From a virus, in IMG/VR virus record IMGVR_UViG_3300010403_000042, positions 1 to 34,873 of that record: a stretch of DNA of 34,873 nucleotides. One strand, written 5' to 3'. The translations under genes were made by a program, and so were the position numbers. Under the pieces are notes generated by a model. It had not been told where the DNA came from, made no database searches, and saw nothing but the letters and a program-made list of their open reading frames with translations. Of the stretch, positions 28,089 to 34,873 are shown piece after piece. The stretch's first letter is position 1. Each line of letters begins with the position of its first letter.

Positions 28089-30194
28089 ATGCCCATTCAG
28101 TCTGTATATCCGACTAACGCGAACATGAACCCCGCCGGGGGTCTTATTCAGTCCCCCATGATTAACGCCAAGGGGACTCCGGAGCAACGGTCCATCCGAG
28201 ACATCGGGATGGCGCGCAACGTGGTGCGGACCATCATCCAGGCGAACCGAACCCGACAAGTAGTCAACAGCCGAATCCTCGCGAAATACAACGCTGAGCG
28301 TCCGTATGATAGCGCCCGACTCGAATCCGAGGGACTCGGGTGGAAACAAAATTTTACGACCAAACCGCTGCCGCTCTGGATGGAAAAAGTCGCGCCCCGG
28401 TTTTGCGAAGCCGTGGCCGGTCTGAAGTATCTGACCGATGCCACACTCAGCAACAAGTGGGAAAAGGCGACCGAGAAGTCGGAAAAATTTCGCGAGGTAA
28501 TTACCAAAACCATTCGCAGCCGACCTGGCTGGCGGACACTGGTGGAAGACTTGTCCTTCGACAACGCTTTGTTCGGACACACCGTCGTTGCGTGGCTTGA
28601 CGAATTTACATGGTTCCCGAAGGTCTTCGTCCAGGCCGAGAATTTTCTTCCGGACGGCGCAAAACAGTTTGCGGCTAACGCACAGTTCATCGTGCTCAAG
28701 GAAATGTATCTCCCGCACGAGCTATTCGCGGAGATAAAGGACCGTGAAACAGCAGAGACGCTTGGTTGGAACGTGACGAACACCATTGAAGCTATCAACA
28801 CGGCCAGCCCGGCGCAGATTCGGGACCTACTCAACATTGGCGGGACAATTGAAACGTGGTATCAGAACGCCATCCGGGAGCTAACGGTGGGCGTGAGCTA
28901 CATGGCGGGTGCTTCTGTCAACACAGTTTACACTCTTTTGGTCCGTGAAGTGACCGGCAAGGTGAGTCATTACCGCATGGCTGGCTCGGAAATGCTTGAA
29001 ATTTTCACCAAGGAAGACCGGTTCAACAGCATGGAGGACTGTGCCACGTTTTTCGCGTTCCAAAAGGGCAACAGCACGATGCACGGGTCGAAGGGCATTG
29101 GCCGGGACCTATACGAACTGGCCGGAATGATTGACCGGACCCGGAACGAAGTCGTGGACAGGTCCATTCTTAGCGGAAAAGCCATCGTCCAGGGGGACAT
29201 GAAGCGCATCCACACTTTTAAAATGTCCGTCGTCGGCAGTATGGTGATACTTCCGGACAACTGGAAGGTTCTGGAACAGAAGATTGACGGTAACATTGAA
29301 CCTTTCCTTAAACTCGATGCGTATCTTGCCCTGTTAGCCGACCAGTTAATCGGAAACACCAGCCCCCGGCAGTTCGGCGGCGAGCGCACCACGAAAGCTG
29401 AAATAGATTTGTTTGCGGCTCGGGAAGAAGAGACCAAAGACGTTCGGATTACGCGGTTCTTGGAGCAGTTTGTGTCTATGGTAGCCACAATGCAGCGCCG
29501 GATTTGTGACACAGAGACTGTCGAAGACGATGCCAAGGCGGCGCAGAAGGAACTGCTGAATCACATGACCCGGCCTGAAGTCGATGAACTGGCGAAATCG
29601 ACCGTCGCGGGCACAGTGCGTGACCTAACACCTGCGGAACGCCAAATGATTGCGGCCTTCACCAATGAGAAAAAAGGAAATCCCCTATACAACCAGCGCG
29701 CCCTTGAAGTGGAAGACGCTGTGGCGCGGGTTGGCGCTGATTTTTCTGACCGTGTGCTGTTGCCTACGAATGACCCGACAGAACAAGCGGAGCAAACGAG
29801 GCTGCAACAGATGGAACTCGCGTTATTACTTCAGGGACAGCCGGTCCCCGTCAGCCCTCGCGATAATCACGAGATTCATCTGGCGATATTGATGCCAATC
29901 GCCGAGCAAACGGCGGCGTCGATGTTGCAAGGGTCTGCGACCACGGAACTTTTCGAGACGCTTGTGGCTCACGTCAATGAGCACGCGAATCGTTGGGAAT
30001 CCCAGGGCGCACCGAAGGACAAAATAAAGCCCATTCTCGCCTTTTTGGCTAAGGCAGGACCTGCGATTGCCCAACTCAAAGAACACGACGCGCAAGCGGC
30101 TCAGCTACAACAGCAAAGTATGGAGCACGACGCGCAAGGACACACAATAGCGGCTGCGGTTGGCCCACCCCCACCGGAGCAAATGACCCCATGA
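28089..30194 (+). CDS. Portal protein
   Basis: The 701-residue protein sits directly after the terminase group, as portal genes do. It has long helical stretches, a central region around SKGIGRDLYELAGMIDRTRN, and a C-terminus rich in Gln, Ala and Glu (EHDAQAAQLQQQSMEHDAQG). Size and order suit podovirus-like portals. The assignment rests on position, length and helix content because portals lack short motifs. AAAGGA is a plausible ribosome binding site before the ATG. Confidence 0.75.
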   Translation: MPIQSVYPTNANMNPAGGLIQSPMINAKGTPEQRSIRDIGMARNVVRTIIQANRTRQVVNSRILAKYNAERPYDSARLESEGLGWKQNFTTKPLPLWMEKVAPRFCEAVAGLKYLTDATLSNKWEKATEKSEKFREVITKTIRSRPGWRTLVEDLSFDNALFGHTVVAWLDEFTWFPKVFVQAENFLPDGAKQFAANAQFIVLKEMYLPHELFAEIKDRETAETLGWNVTNTIEAINTASPAQIRDLLNIGGTIETWYQNAIRELTVGVSYMAGASVNTVYTLLVREVTGKVSHYRMAGSEMLEIFTKEDRFNSMEDCATFFAFQKGNSTMHGSKGIGRDLYELAGMIDRTRNEVVDRSILSGKAIVQGDMKRIHTFKMSVVGSMVILPDNWKVLEQKIDGNIEPFLKLDAYLALLADQLIGNTSPRQFGGERTTKAEIDLFAAREEETKDVRITRFLEQFVSMVATMQRRICDTETVEDDAKAAQKELLNHMTRPEVDELAKSTVAGTVRDLTPAERQMIAAFTNEKKGNPLYNQRALEVEDAVARVGADFSDRVLLPTNDPTEQAEQTRLQQMELALLLQGQPVPVSPRDNHEIHLAILMPIAEQTAASMLQGSATTELFETLVAHVNEHANRWESQGAPKDKIKPILAFLAKAGPAIAQLKEHDAQAAQLQQQSMEHDAQGHTIAAAVGPPPPEQMTP

Positions 30195-30200
30195 CCACTT

Positions 30201-30506
30201 ATGGAAATCACCAACGACGAGCTACCTTGGGATAGCGAAAACGTAGAGATTTTTCGCGCATTCCTACTCACCCCCACCGGTCAAAGGCTGGTCCCGAAGC
30301 TGGCGGCATCTGCGCCATCGCTGCTTGCCAAGGGGGATACCAATGAAATTTGCATTCGCTGCGGCGAAGTTCGCGGATTTCAAGAAGTGCTAAAGTCCCT
30401 TTTGTCCCTAACAGTGATACAGCCCGGCCCACCGAAAGTCGAAGATGCGTATCCCCGGCTTGAAGACGACAAAGCATGGTCCGACGGAGAAAAAATTAAC
30501 ACCTAA
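30201..30506 (+). CDS. Conserved small protein after portal
   Basis: The 101-residue protein has LLTPTGQRLVPKLAASAPSL then ICIRCGEVRGFQEVLKSLLS. This pattern (F..FL.TPTGQRL.PKL...AP.LL..GD.N....R.GE..GF...L..LL) recurs next to portals in podovirus-like phages. The role is unknown; it may assist portal or scaffold assembly. It starts 6 bp after the portal gene. Confidence 0.7.
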   Translation: MEITNDELPWDSENVEIFRAFLLTPTGQRLVPKLAASAPSLLAKGDTNEICIRCGEVRGFQEVLKSLLSLTVIQPGPPKVEDAYPRLEDDKAWSDGEKINT

Positions 30507-30511
30507 CACTT

Positions 30512-31849
30512 ATGCCTGAACCAACACCCGAGAAAAAAGAAGTATTCGACAATCCGGAAGCCCACAACGCCGAGATTGCCGCCAAACTTGCGGCTCAAGA
30601 CATCCTTGGCCAGTCGCTAGCCCCTAAAGATGACGGCAGCGCCAGCGGGGCGCTCGACATCCTGGCGAAAACTGCTGAAGAGGCGGCGAAAAAGGCGTCA
30701 GAAGCGCCAGAACCGACCCCGGAAAAGAAACCCGAGGAAATAGCCGCCGAAGCAGAGGCCGCGAAGAAGGCCGAAGAGGCGCAAAAGGCGGCGGATGATG
30801 AGCGTGCGCGCGCAGAAGCCCTTTTCAAAGACGCTCCGGCACTCCCGCCGGGCGCAAGTCCGAAAAGTGCCGAGTCTTTTGCCGCAATTAAGGTCCGCGC
30901 CGCGCAAGAGATTGCAAAACGCGACGCCGAACTCGAAAAGTTGCGCAAAGAGCACGCGGAGGCCCAAGAAAAACTCAAAAACACCGCGCCGCCGGAGTCC
31001 GTCAAGGAACTCGCGGAGTTGCGGGCGTGGCGCGCGAAACTTGACGTAGAAGCCGACCCGAAGTTCAAGGAATATGACAAATCCATCGCGCAAACGCACG
31101 AATTTATCTATGCGCAACTGAGCCGGTCCCCCGTCATCACCCCGGAAGTCATTGCCGAGATAAAAAAACACGGCGGGCCGGAAAAGGTCCAGATGGATAA
31201 GATTTTTGCCGCCATCAAAGACCCGGCGTTGCAAAAGTCCATCGAAATGCAGATTTCGGACATTGAAAAAATTCAGTTCAATAAGAACAAAGCAATCGAA
31301 GCTGCAAAAGCCGACCTGAACGGCTATGTTGCGGAGCGGACCAAAGCCGCGACCGAAGCGCTGACCCAGCACAACGCCGCGACCGAGAAACACCTGGGGG
31401 AACTGGCAAAAAATCTCTCGTGGTATTCTGAGAAACCTGTGGACCCGAAGCAGCCCGAGGCTGAGCGAAAAGCGGCAGAGGACCACAACGCATTTGTGAC
31501 CACCACCAAGCAGCAGCTTGCGGCGGCGCTGAAGGATGACAGCCCGGAGATGCGCGCCATTATGCTTGCTGGCATGGCACAGCTTTTCTATCTGCAAAAG
31601 GTGCATGAGGGTGCTACGGCGAAACTCGTAGCCACAGAAAAGGCGCTCGCGGACATCACCGAGAAATACGACAAGTTGCGCAAGGGAAGTGTTAGCCGAT
31701 TGCGGGAATCTCAGGCACCGCCAGGCGGCGCGCCGCCTGCGCCGAAACCCGAGGACCAGTTTACCAAACCTGCTACGCAGTCGCTTGACGACATCGCCAA
31801 GCAGGTTATGGAAGAACGCGCCGCCAAGGCTGCCGCCGGGGGCAAGTAA
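30512..31849 (+). CDS. Putative scaffolding protein
   Basis: This 445-residue protein is rich in Ala, Glu and Lys, with long predicted helices and coiled coils (for example about 75-150 and 230-330) and Pro-rich linkers (EAPEPTPEKK, PPGGAPPAPKPED). The charge pattern and position after portal fit a phage scaffold that guides capsid assembly. CTAACACTT precedes the ATG. The TAA stop shares a base with the next ATG (TAATG). Confidence 0.65.
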   Translation: MPEPTPEKKEVFDNPEAHNAEIAAKLAAQDILGQSLAPKDDGSASGALDILAKTAEEAAKKASEAPEPTPEKKPEEIAAEAEAAKKAEEAQKAADDERARAEALFKDAPALPPGASPKSAESFAAIKVRAAQEIAKRDAELEKLRKEHAEAQEKLKNTAPPESVKELAELRAWRAKLDVEADPKFKEYDKSIAQTHEFIYAQLSRSPVITPEVIAEIKKHGGPEKVQMDKIFAAIKDPALQKSIEMQISDIEKIQFNKNKAIEAAKADLNGYVAERTKAATEALTQHNAATEKHLGELAKNLSWYSEKPVDPKQPEAERKAAEDHNAFVTTTKQQLAAALKDDSPEMRAIMLAGMAQLFYLQKVHEGATAKLVATEKALADITEKYDKLRKGSVSRLRESQAPPGGAPPAPKPEDQFTKPATQSLDDIAKQVMEERAAKAAAGGK

Positions 31850-32727
31850 TGGACTTGTTCGCCAACGCGCCGGTTGCGGTGCCGCCGACGAATAGCGTCG
31901 TGGCGCTGCAAAATAAGGTCATGATTGTGCTGCCGTGGATGAAGCAGACAAACCCGATGACCGCGTTTTGTGTGGCGCAACTCATGGATAAAAGGCGCAC
32001 GGCCAGTATGCTGAACTTCGGAGATGCCTTCGTCGCGCACAGCAGAAATACGTGCGCCGACCTTTTTCTTCAGTCCGGGCTTGAATACATGCTGACGATT
32101 GACGACGACATGATTGTTCCGTTCGGCAACGCTACGTGGTATAACGCACACACTGGCTTTGCATTTCCCGAACCCTTCGCCAGCTTTAATGCCATCGACC
32201 GGCTGCTGAGCCACGGAAAGTCACTCGTCGGCGCGTTGTATTTTGGACGGCAGCCAAACGGCAGCAAACCTGTATTTAACGAGGGGTGCTCGCACAAAGC
32301 GGTTGACGCCGACTGTCGCCGCACTCCACGGGATGAACTACACCCGACGAAATGGGTTGGCACCGGCTGCATGTTGATTCACCGCAACGTGTATCTGGAC
32401 ATTGAGAAGAAATTTCCGCTGCTCGCGCGTGGACCAAACGGACTCGGGGGACATTGGTTCAGTTCTTCCGAGCACTGTGCTATGGACGGAATCCAGCGAA
32501 CCATCGACATGCTGACGGACGGACCCATGACGGGAGAAAAGGCGGCTCGCGCACACAGCCTGTTAGTAAACGCCCAGTCGGAAGCGCGCGCGAATAGCTG
32601 TTTGGGGATGGGCGAAGATGTCGCGTTCTGCACCCGCGCACGAGCCGCCGGGCACACGGCTTATGTTGACTATGGGCTAGTGGCCGGGCACATTGGGCAC
32701 AAAGTTTACGGACCCAAGAATCCATGA
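31849..32727 (+). CDS. GT-A-like glycosyltransferase
   Basis: The 292-residue protein has MLTIDDDMIV (DDD at 85-87), the DxD-type metal motif of GT-A glycosyltransferases. GTGCMLIHRNVY follows, and near the end GEDVAFCTRARAAGHTAYVD, like the acceptor and closing motifs of GT2 enzymes. It could transfer a nucleotide-activated sugar to a phage or host target. It lies between scaffold and another GT-like gene, with four-base overlaps. Confidence 0.75.
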   Translation: MDLFANAPVAVPPTNSVVALQNKVMIVLPWMKQTNPMTAFCVAQLMDKRRTASMLNFGDAFVAHSRNTCADLFLQSGLEYMLTIDDDMIVPFGNATWYNAHTGFAFPEPFASFNAIDRLLSHGKSLVGALYFGRQPNGSKPVFNEGCSHKAVDADCRRTPRDELHPTKWVGTGCMLIHRNVYLDIEKKFPLLARGPNGLGGHWFSSSEHCAMDGIQRTIDMLTDGPMTGEKAARAHSLLVNAQSEARANSCLGMGEDVAFCTRARAAGHTAYVDYGLVAGHIGHKVYGPKNP

Positions 32728-33482
32728 GCAGTCCTATTGTTTATCTTTCCAAACCACCCAGCAATCGACTTCTGTTGGTATTGCAATTCTGGGAACGCGA
32801 CAAGGCCCAGGCGATGGCGCTGGCGCGGCTGATTGCAGACTTGCAACCGGCGCACACGTCGATGGCGGATTTCCTTTTCGTGAACCGGTTCGATTGTGAG
32901 CCAGACCGCAAGACGGTGCAGCATGTAAGCCGGAAGTTCAACGTTTTTTCTTATCGTTCGGCGCGGCGCTCCGTCGGCTGGCCGCGTGGGTGCAACGGAT
33001 TATTCTTCGGCGGCGCGGAGTATCTGTATCACATGAGCGCGGAGGACAAGAAGACCCCCCGATACAAGGCGGCGTTTTTCATGGAGGCAGACTGTTGTCC
33101 GTTGAATCGCGACTGGCTGAGTATTTTTAGTTCTGTGTGGGACAGTTACAAGGGAAAAATTTTTATCTCCGGGTGCCAAGTGGAGTCCGAGCATGTCCAT
33201 CGTCACATAAACGGAAATTGTTTTGTTTCCGGCGACCTGAAATTTCTGCACTGGTTGGTGAAGTCTGTGGGCGAGCCGGAGAATATTGGGTGGGATTATG
33301 GTTTGGCCCAAGACTTCCGGAATTGGGGTGTCGCGGTTACGCCCGGCATGGAATTCGTGTGGCGCACACCGACACTCTCCGTCGCGGAGTTGACAGAGCG
33401 GGTCAATCGTGGTATTGTGTGGTTGCACGGCGTCAAAGATTTTTCAGCATTGAACTACGCTCGAAAGCACCTACTAACATGA
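32724..33482 (+). CDS. Glycosyltransferase-like protein
   Basis: The 252-residue protein has [15 protein letters not shown] with E-x-D at 121-123, a possible metal site. It also contains [20 protein letters not shown] and an ending [12 protein letters not shown]. It resembles phage glycosyltransferase-like proteins that follow the first GT. The sugar and acceptor are unknown, but the GDP-fucose genes downstream suggest fucosylation. It overlaps both neighbours by four bases. Confidence 0.65.
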   Translation: MSSPIVYLSKPPSNRLLLVLQFWERDKAQAMALARLIADLQPAHTSMADFLFVNRFDCEPDRKTVQHVSRKFNVFSYRSARRSVGWPRGCNGLFFGGAEYLYHMSAEDKKTPRYKAAFFMEADCCPLNRDWLSIFSSVWDSYKGKIFISGCQVESEHVHRHINGNCFVSGDLKFLHWLVKSVGEPENIGWDYGLAQDFRNWGVAVTPGMEFVWRTPTLSVAELTERVNRGIVWLHGVKDFSALNYARKHLLT

Positions 33483-34441
33483 AAACAGCACTAATAACTG
33501 GTATTACTGGCCAGGACGGAAGTTATCTGGCCGAACTACTGTTGGATAAGGGATACGATGTCCACGGAATCGTCCGGCGGGCTAGCTCATTCAATACGGG
33601 CCGCATCGACCACATTTTTGACCAGCTTAGCCTTCACTTCGGAGACTTGTCGGATGGGGCCAGCTTGGCTCGATTGCTGACTAAAATTCAGCCGAATGAA
33701 ATCTACAATCTGGCGGCGCAGAGTCACGTCCGAGTGTCCTTCGACGTGCCTGAATACACCGCCGACATAACCGCTGTCGGCGCTGTGCGGATGCTGGAAT
33801 CCATCCGGGAAGCCGGTATTTGTCCCCGGTATTATCAGGCCAGCAGCAGCGAAATGTTCGGCATGGTGCAGGAAATCCCGCAGCGGGAAACCACACCGTT
33901 TTATCCCCGCTCACCTTATGGCTGCGCCAAGGTGTTTGCGTATTGGATTACCAAGAATTACCGGGAGTCCTACGGGTTGCACGCGAGCAACGGAATTCTG
34001 TTCAACCACGAATCACCCCGGCGCGGGGAAACTTTCGTCACGCGGAAAATCACTAAGGCAATCGCGCGAATCCTCGCGGGCAAGCAGAAAGAGCTTCGGC
34101 TCGGAAACTTGGACGCGAAGCGGGACTGGGGCTTCGCCGGGGATTTTGTTGAGGGCATGTGGCGAATGCTACAGCAGGACGAGCCGGACGATTACGTGCT
34201 CGCGACCGGCGTAACACACAGCGTTCGGGAGTTTTTGGAGTGCGCGTTTAAACGTGTGAATCTTGATTGGCAGGACTACGTGGTGTATGACGATAAGTAT
34301 GCCCGGCCCGCTGAAGTGGACTTGTTGCTCGGGGACGCCAGCAAGGCCCGGCAGAAACTCGGGTGGGAACCGCGAGTGGGTTTCGCCGAACTGGTTAATA
34401 TGATGGTAGAACACGATTTGGCAAATGAACAAGGACGATAA
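33479..34441 (+). CDS. gmd: GDP-mannose 4,6-dehydratase
   Basis: This 320-residue short-chain dehydrogenase has the NAD(P) motif [13 protein letters not shown] (7-19), [12 protein letters not shown], the active-site SSSEMFG (122-128) and PYGCAKVFA with Y147 and K151. It converts GDP-mannose to GDP-4-keto-6-deoxymannose, the first step to GDP-fucose. The start at 33479 overlaps the GT-like stop as ATGA. The end overlaps the GDP-fucose synthase start by 17 bp. Phages carry this gene in some aquatic lineages. Confidence 0.95.
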   Translation: MKTALITGITGQDGSYLAELLLDKGYDVHGIVRRASSFNTGRIDHIFDQLSLHFGDLSDGASLARLLTKIQPNEIYNLAAQSHVRVSFDVPEYTADITAVGAVRMLESIREAGICPRYYQASSSEMFGMVQEIPQRETTPFYPRSPYGCAKVFAYWITKNYRESYGLHASNGILFNHESPRRGETFVTRKITKAIARILAGKQKELRLGNLDAKRDWGFAGDFVEGMWRMLQQDEPDDYVLATGVTHSVREFLECAFKRVNLDWQDYVVYDDKYARPAEVDLLLGDASKARQKLGWEPRVGFAELVNMMVEHDLANEQGR

Positions 34442-34873
34442 AATTTTTGTCGCCGGGCACCGGGGCCTCGTCGGCAGTGCGTTGGTCCGACAACTGCGTG
34501 CGCGTGGATATTACAACTTGCTTTTGTTCAACCACTCGAATTGCGACCTGACCAACCGTAATTCGGTTCATCAACTTTTTTCGACCCAGCGCCCGGAGTA
34601 TGTTTTTCTCGCCGCTGCCCGCGTGGGCGGGGTGTGCAGCAACGACCATCGTGAAGCGGACTTTCTGTTGCAGAATTTGCAGATTCAGAATAACGTGATT
34701 GAGTGCGCTCAACTTTTTGGCGTCAAGAAGCTGTTATTTCTCGGGTCCGCGTGTGTGTATCCCCGGCTCGCGCCAGAGCCGGTGGTTGAGTCTGACCTGT
34801 TGTGTGGTCCTCTTGAACCGAGCAACCAGTGGTATGCAATCGCCAAAATCGCGGGCATCAAGTTGTGCCAGGC
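34425..34873 (+). CDS. fcl: GDP-L-fucose synthase, C-terminus cut off by window edge
   Basis: The frame begins [20 protein letters not shown] (the NADP-binding GxxGxxG at 11-17) and continues to the window edge at 149 residues plus two bases. It has [13 protein letters not shown] and [14 protein letters not shown], which hold the Ser, Tyr (137) and Lys (141) of the active site. It epimerises and reduces the Gmd product to GDP-L-fucose. It starts inside the gmd end (17 bp overlap), so the two genes are coupled. Confidence 0.95.
   Translation, partial: MNKDDKIFVAGHRGLVGSALVRQLRARGYYNLLLFNHSNCDLTNRNSVHQLFSTQRPEYVFLAAARVGGVCSNDHREADFLLQNLQIQNNVIECAQLFGVKKLLFLGSACVYPRLAPEPVVESDLLCGPLEPSNQWYAIAKIAGIKLCQ

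Noticed and set aside
27954-28718. 254-residue minus-strand frame opposite the portal gene
   Set aside because: It is antisense to two supported genes, with no motif or start context.
12744-29690. More copies of TAGGGGATT as operators (about 9,680, 12,745, 22,326 and 29,684)
   Set aside because: These lie in coding sequence and lack the second arm of the dyad, except for partial matches, so chance is likely.
30698-31606. 302-residue minus-strand frame opposite the scaffold gene
   Set aside because: It is rich in Leu, Arg and Phe from reverse reading of Lys/Glu codons, with no motif.

Overview
The window is part of the genome of a tailed double-stranded DNA bacteriophage, GC-rich except in a few patches. 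The phage assignment rests on a terminase large subunit, a portal-like protein, a scaffold-like coiled coil, a tail-fibre gene with an Mtd-type N-terminus, and dozens of short, overlapping genes. Nothing here identifies the host. A 701-residue portal fits podovirus-like phages, but that is only a hint. Major capsid protein, tape measure, DNA polymerase and a clear lysin are not in this window.

Layout. Two transcription arms diverge from an AT-rich control region at about 15,447-15,705, which carries a 14-bp inverted repeat at 15,519-15,532 and 15,648-15,661. The left arm (minus strand, 15,446 down to 1) is an early or accessory region of about 38 genes. Many are joined by ATGA, GTGA, TAATG or TGATG overlaps. 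Recognisable products are an AP2-like protein, an Acb2/Tad1-like hairpin protein, a Nudix hydrolase, a papain-like protein, a pentapeptide-repeat protein, a dNMP-kinase-like P-loop protein, an HD-domain protein, an HExxH metalloprotease, an SF2 helicase, an RNA ligase, a minimal nucleotidyltransferase and a PD-(D/E)XK nuclease. Several very small reading frames, two coding for 23-27-residue membrane peptides, are locked into the same overlap chain.

The right arm (plus strand) opens with a putative small terminase, a membrane micropeptide, a possible structured RNA and two small genes. A strong terminator (17,193-17,221) follows, then about 250 bp of palindromes with no gene. Next come a free-standing HNH/AP2 endonuclease, a possible cysteine hydrolase with an exported trypsin-like protease, and a tail-fibre and receptor-binding region (about 19.6-23.6 kb). 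A serine recombinase, a degenerate tRNA-like gene and a tRNA-Met with several initiator features lie before the packaging block: large terminase, two Cys-rich proteins, portal, small conserved protein, scaffold. The window ends in a sugar block: two glycosyltransferase-like proteins, GDP-mannose 4,6-dehydratase and a partial GDP-L-fucose synthase. Together these could make GDP-fucose and place it on a phage or host glycan.

Most unusual features: (1) the palindrome cluster at 17,223-17,463, with two dyads sharing one centre; (2) the inverted repeat around the divergent promoters; (3) an initiator-like tRNA beside a tRNA-like gene whose elbow bases appear swapped; (4) a tandem tail-fibre repeat in which 25 of 34 codons are recoded with no amino-acid change; (5) the chain of membrane micro-ORFs. 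All reading was by eye; no database search or folding program was run.
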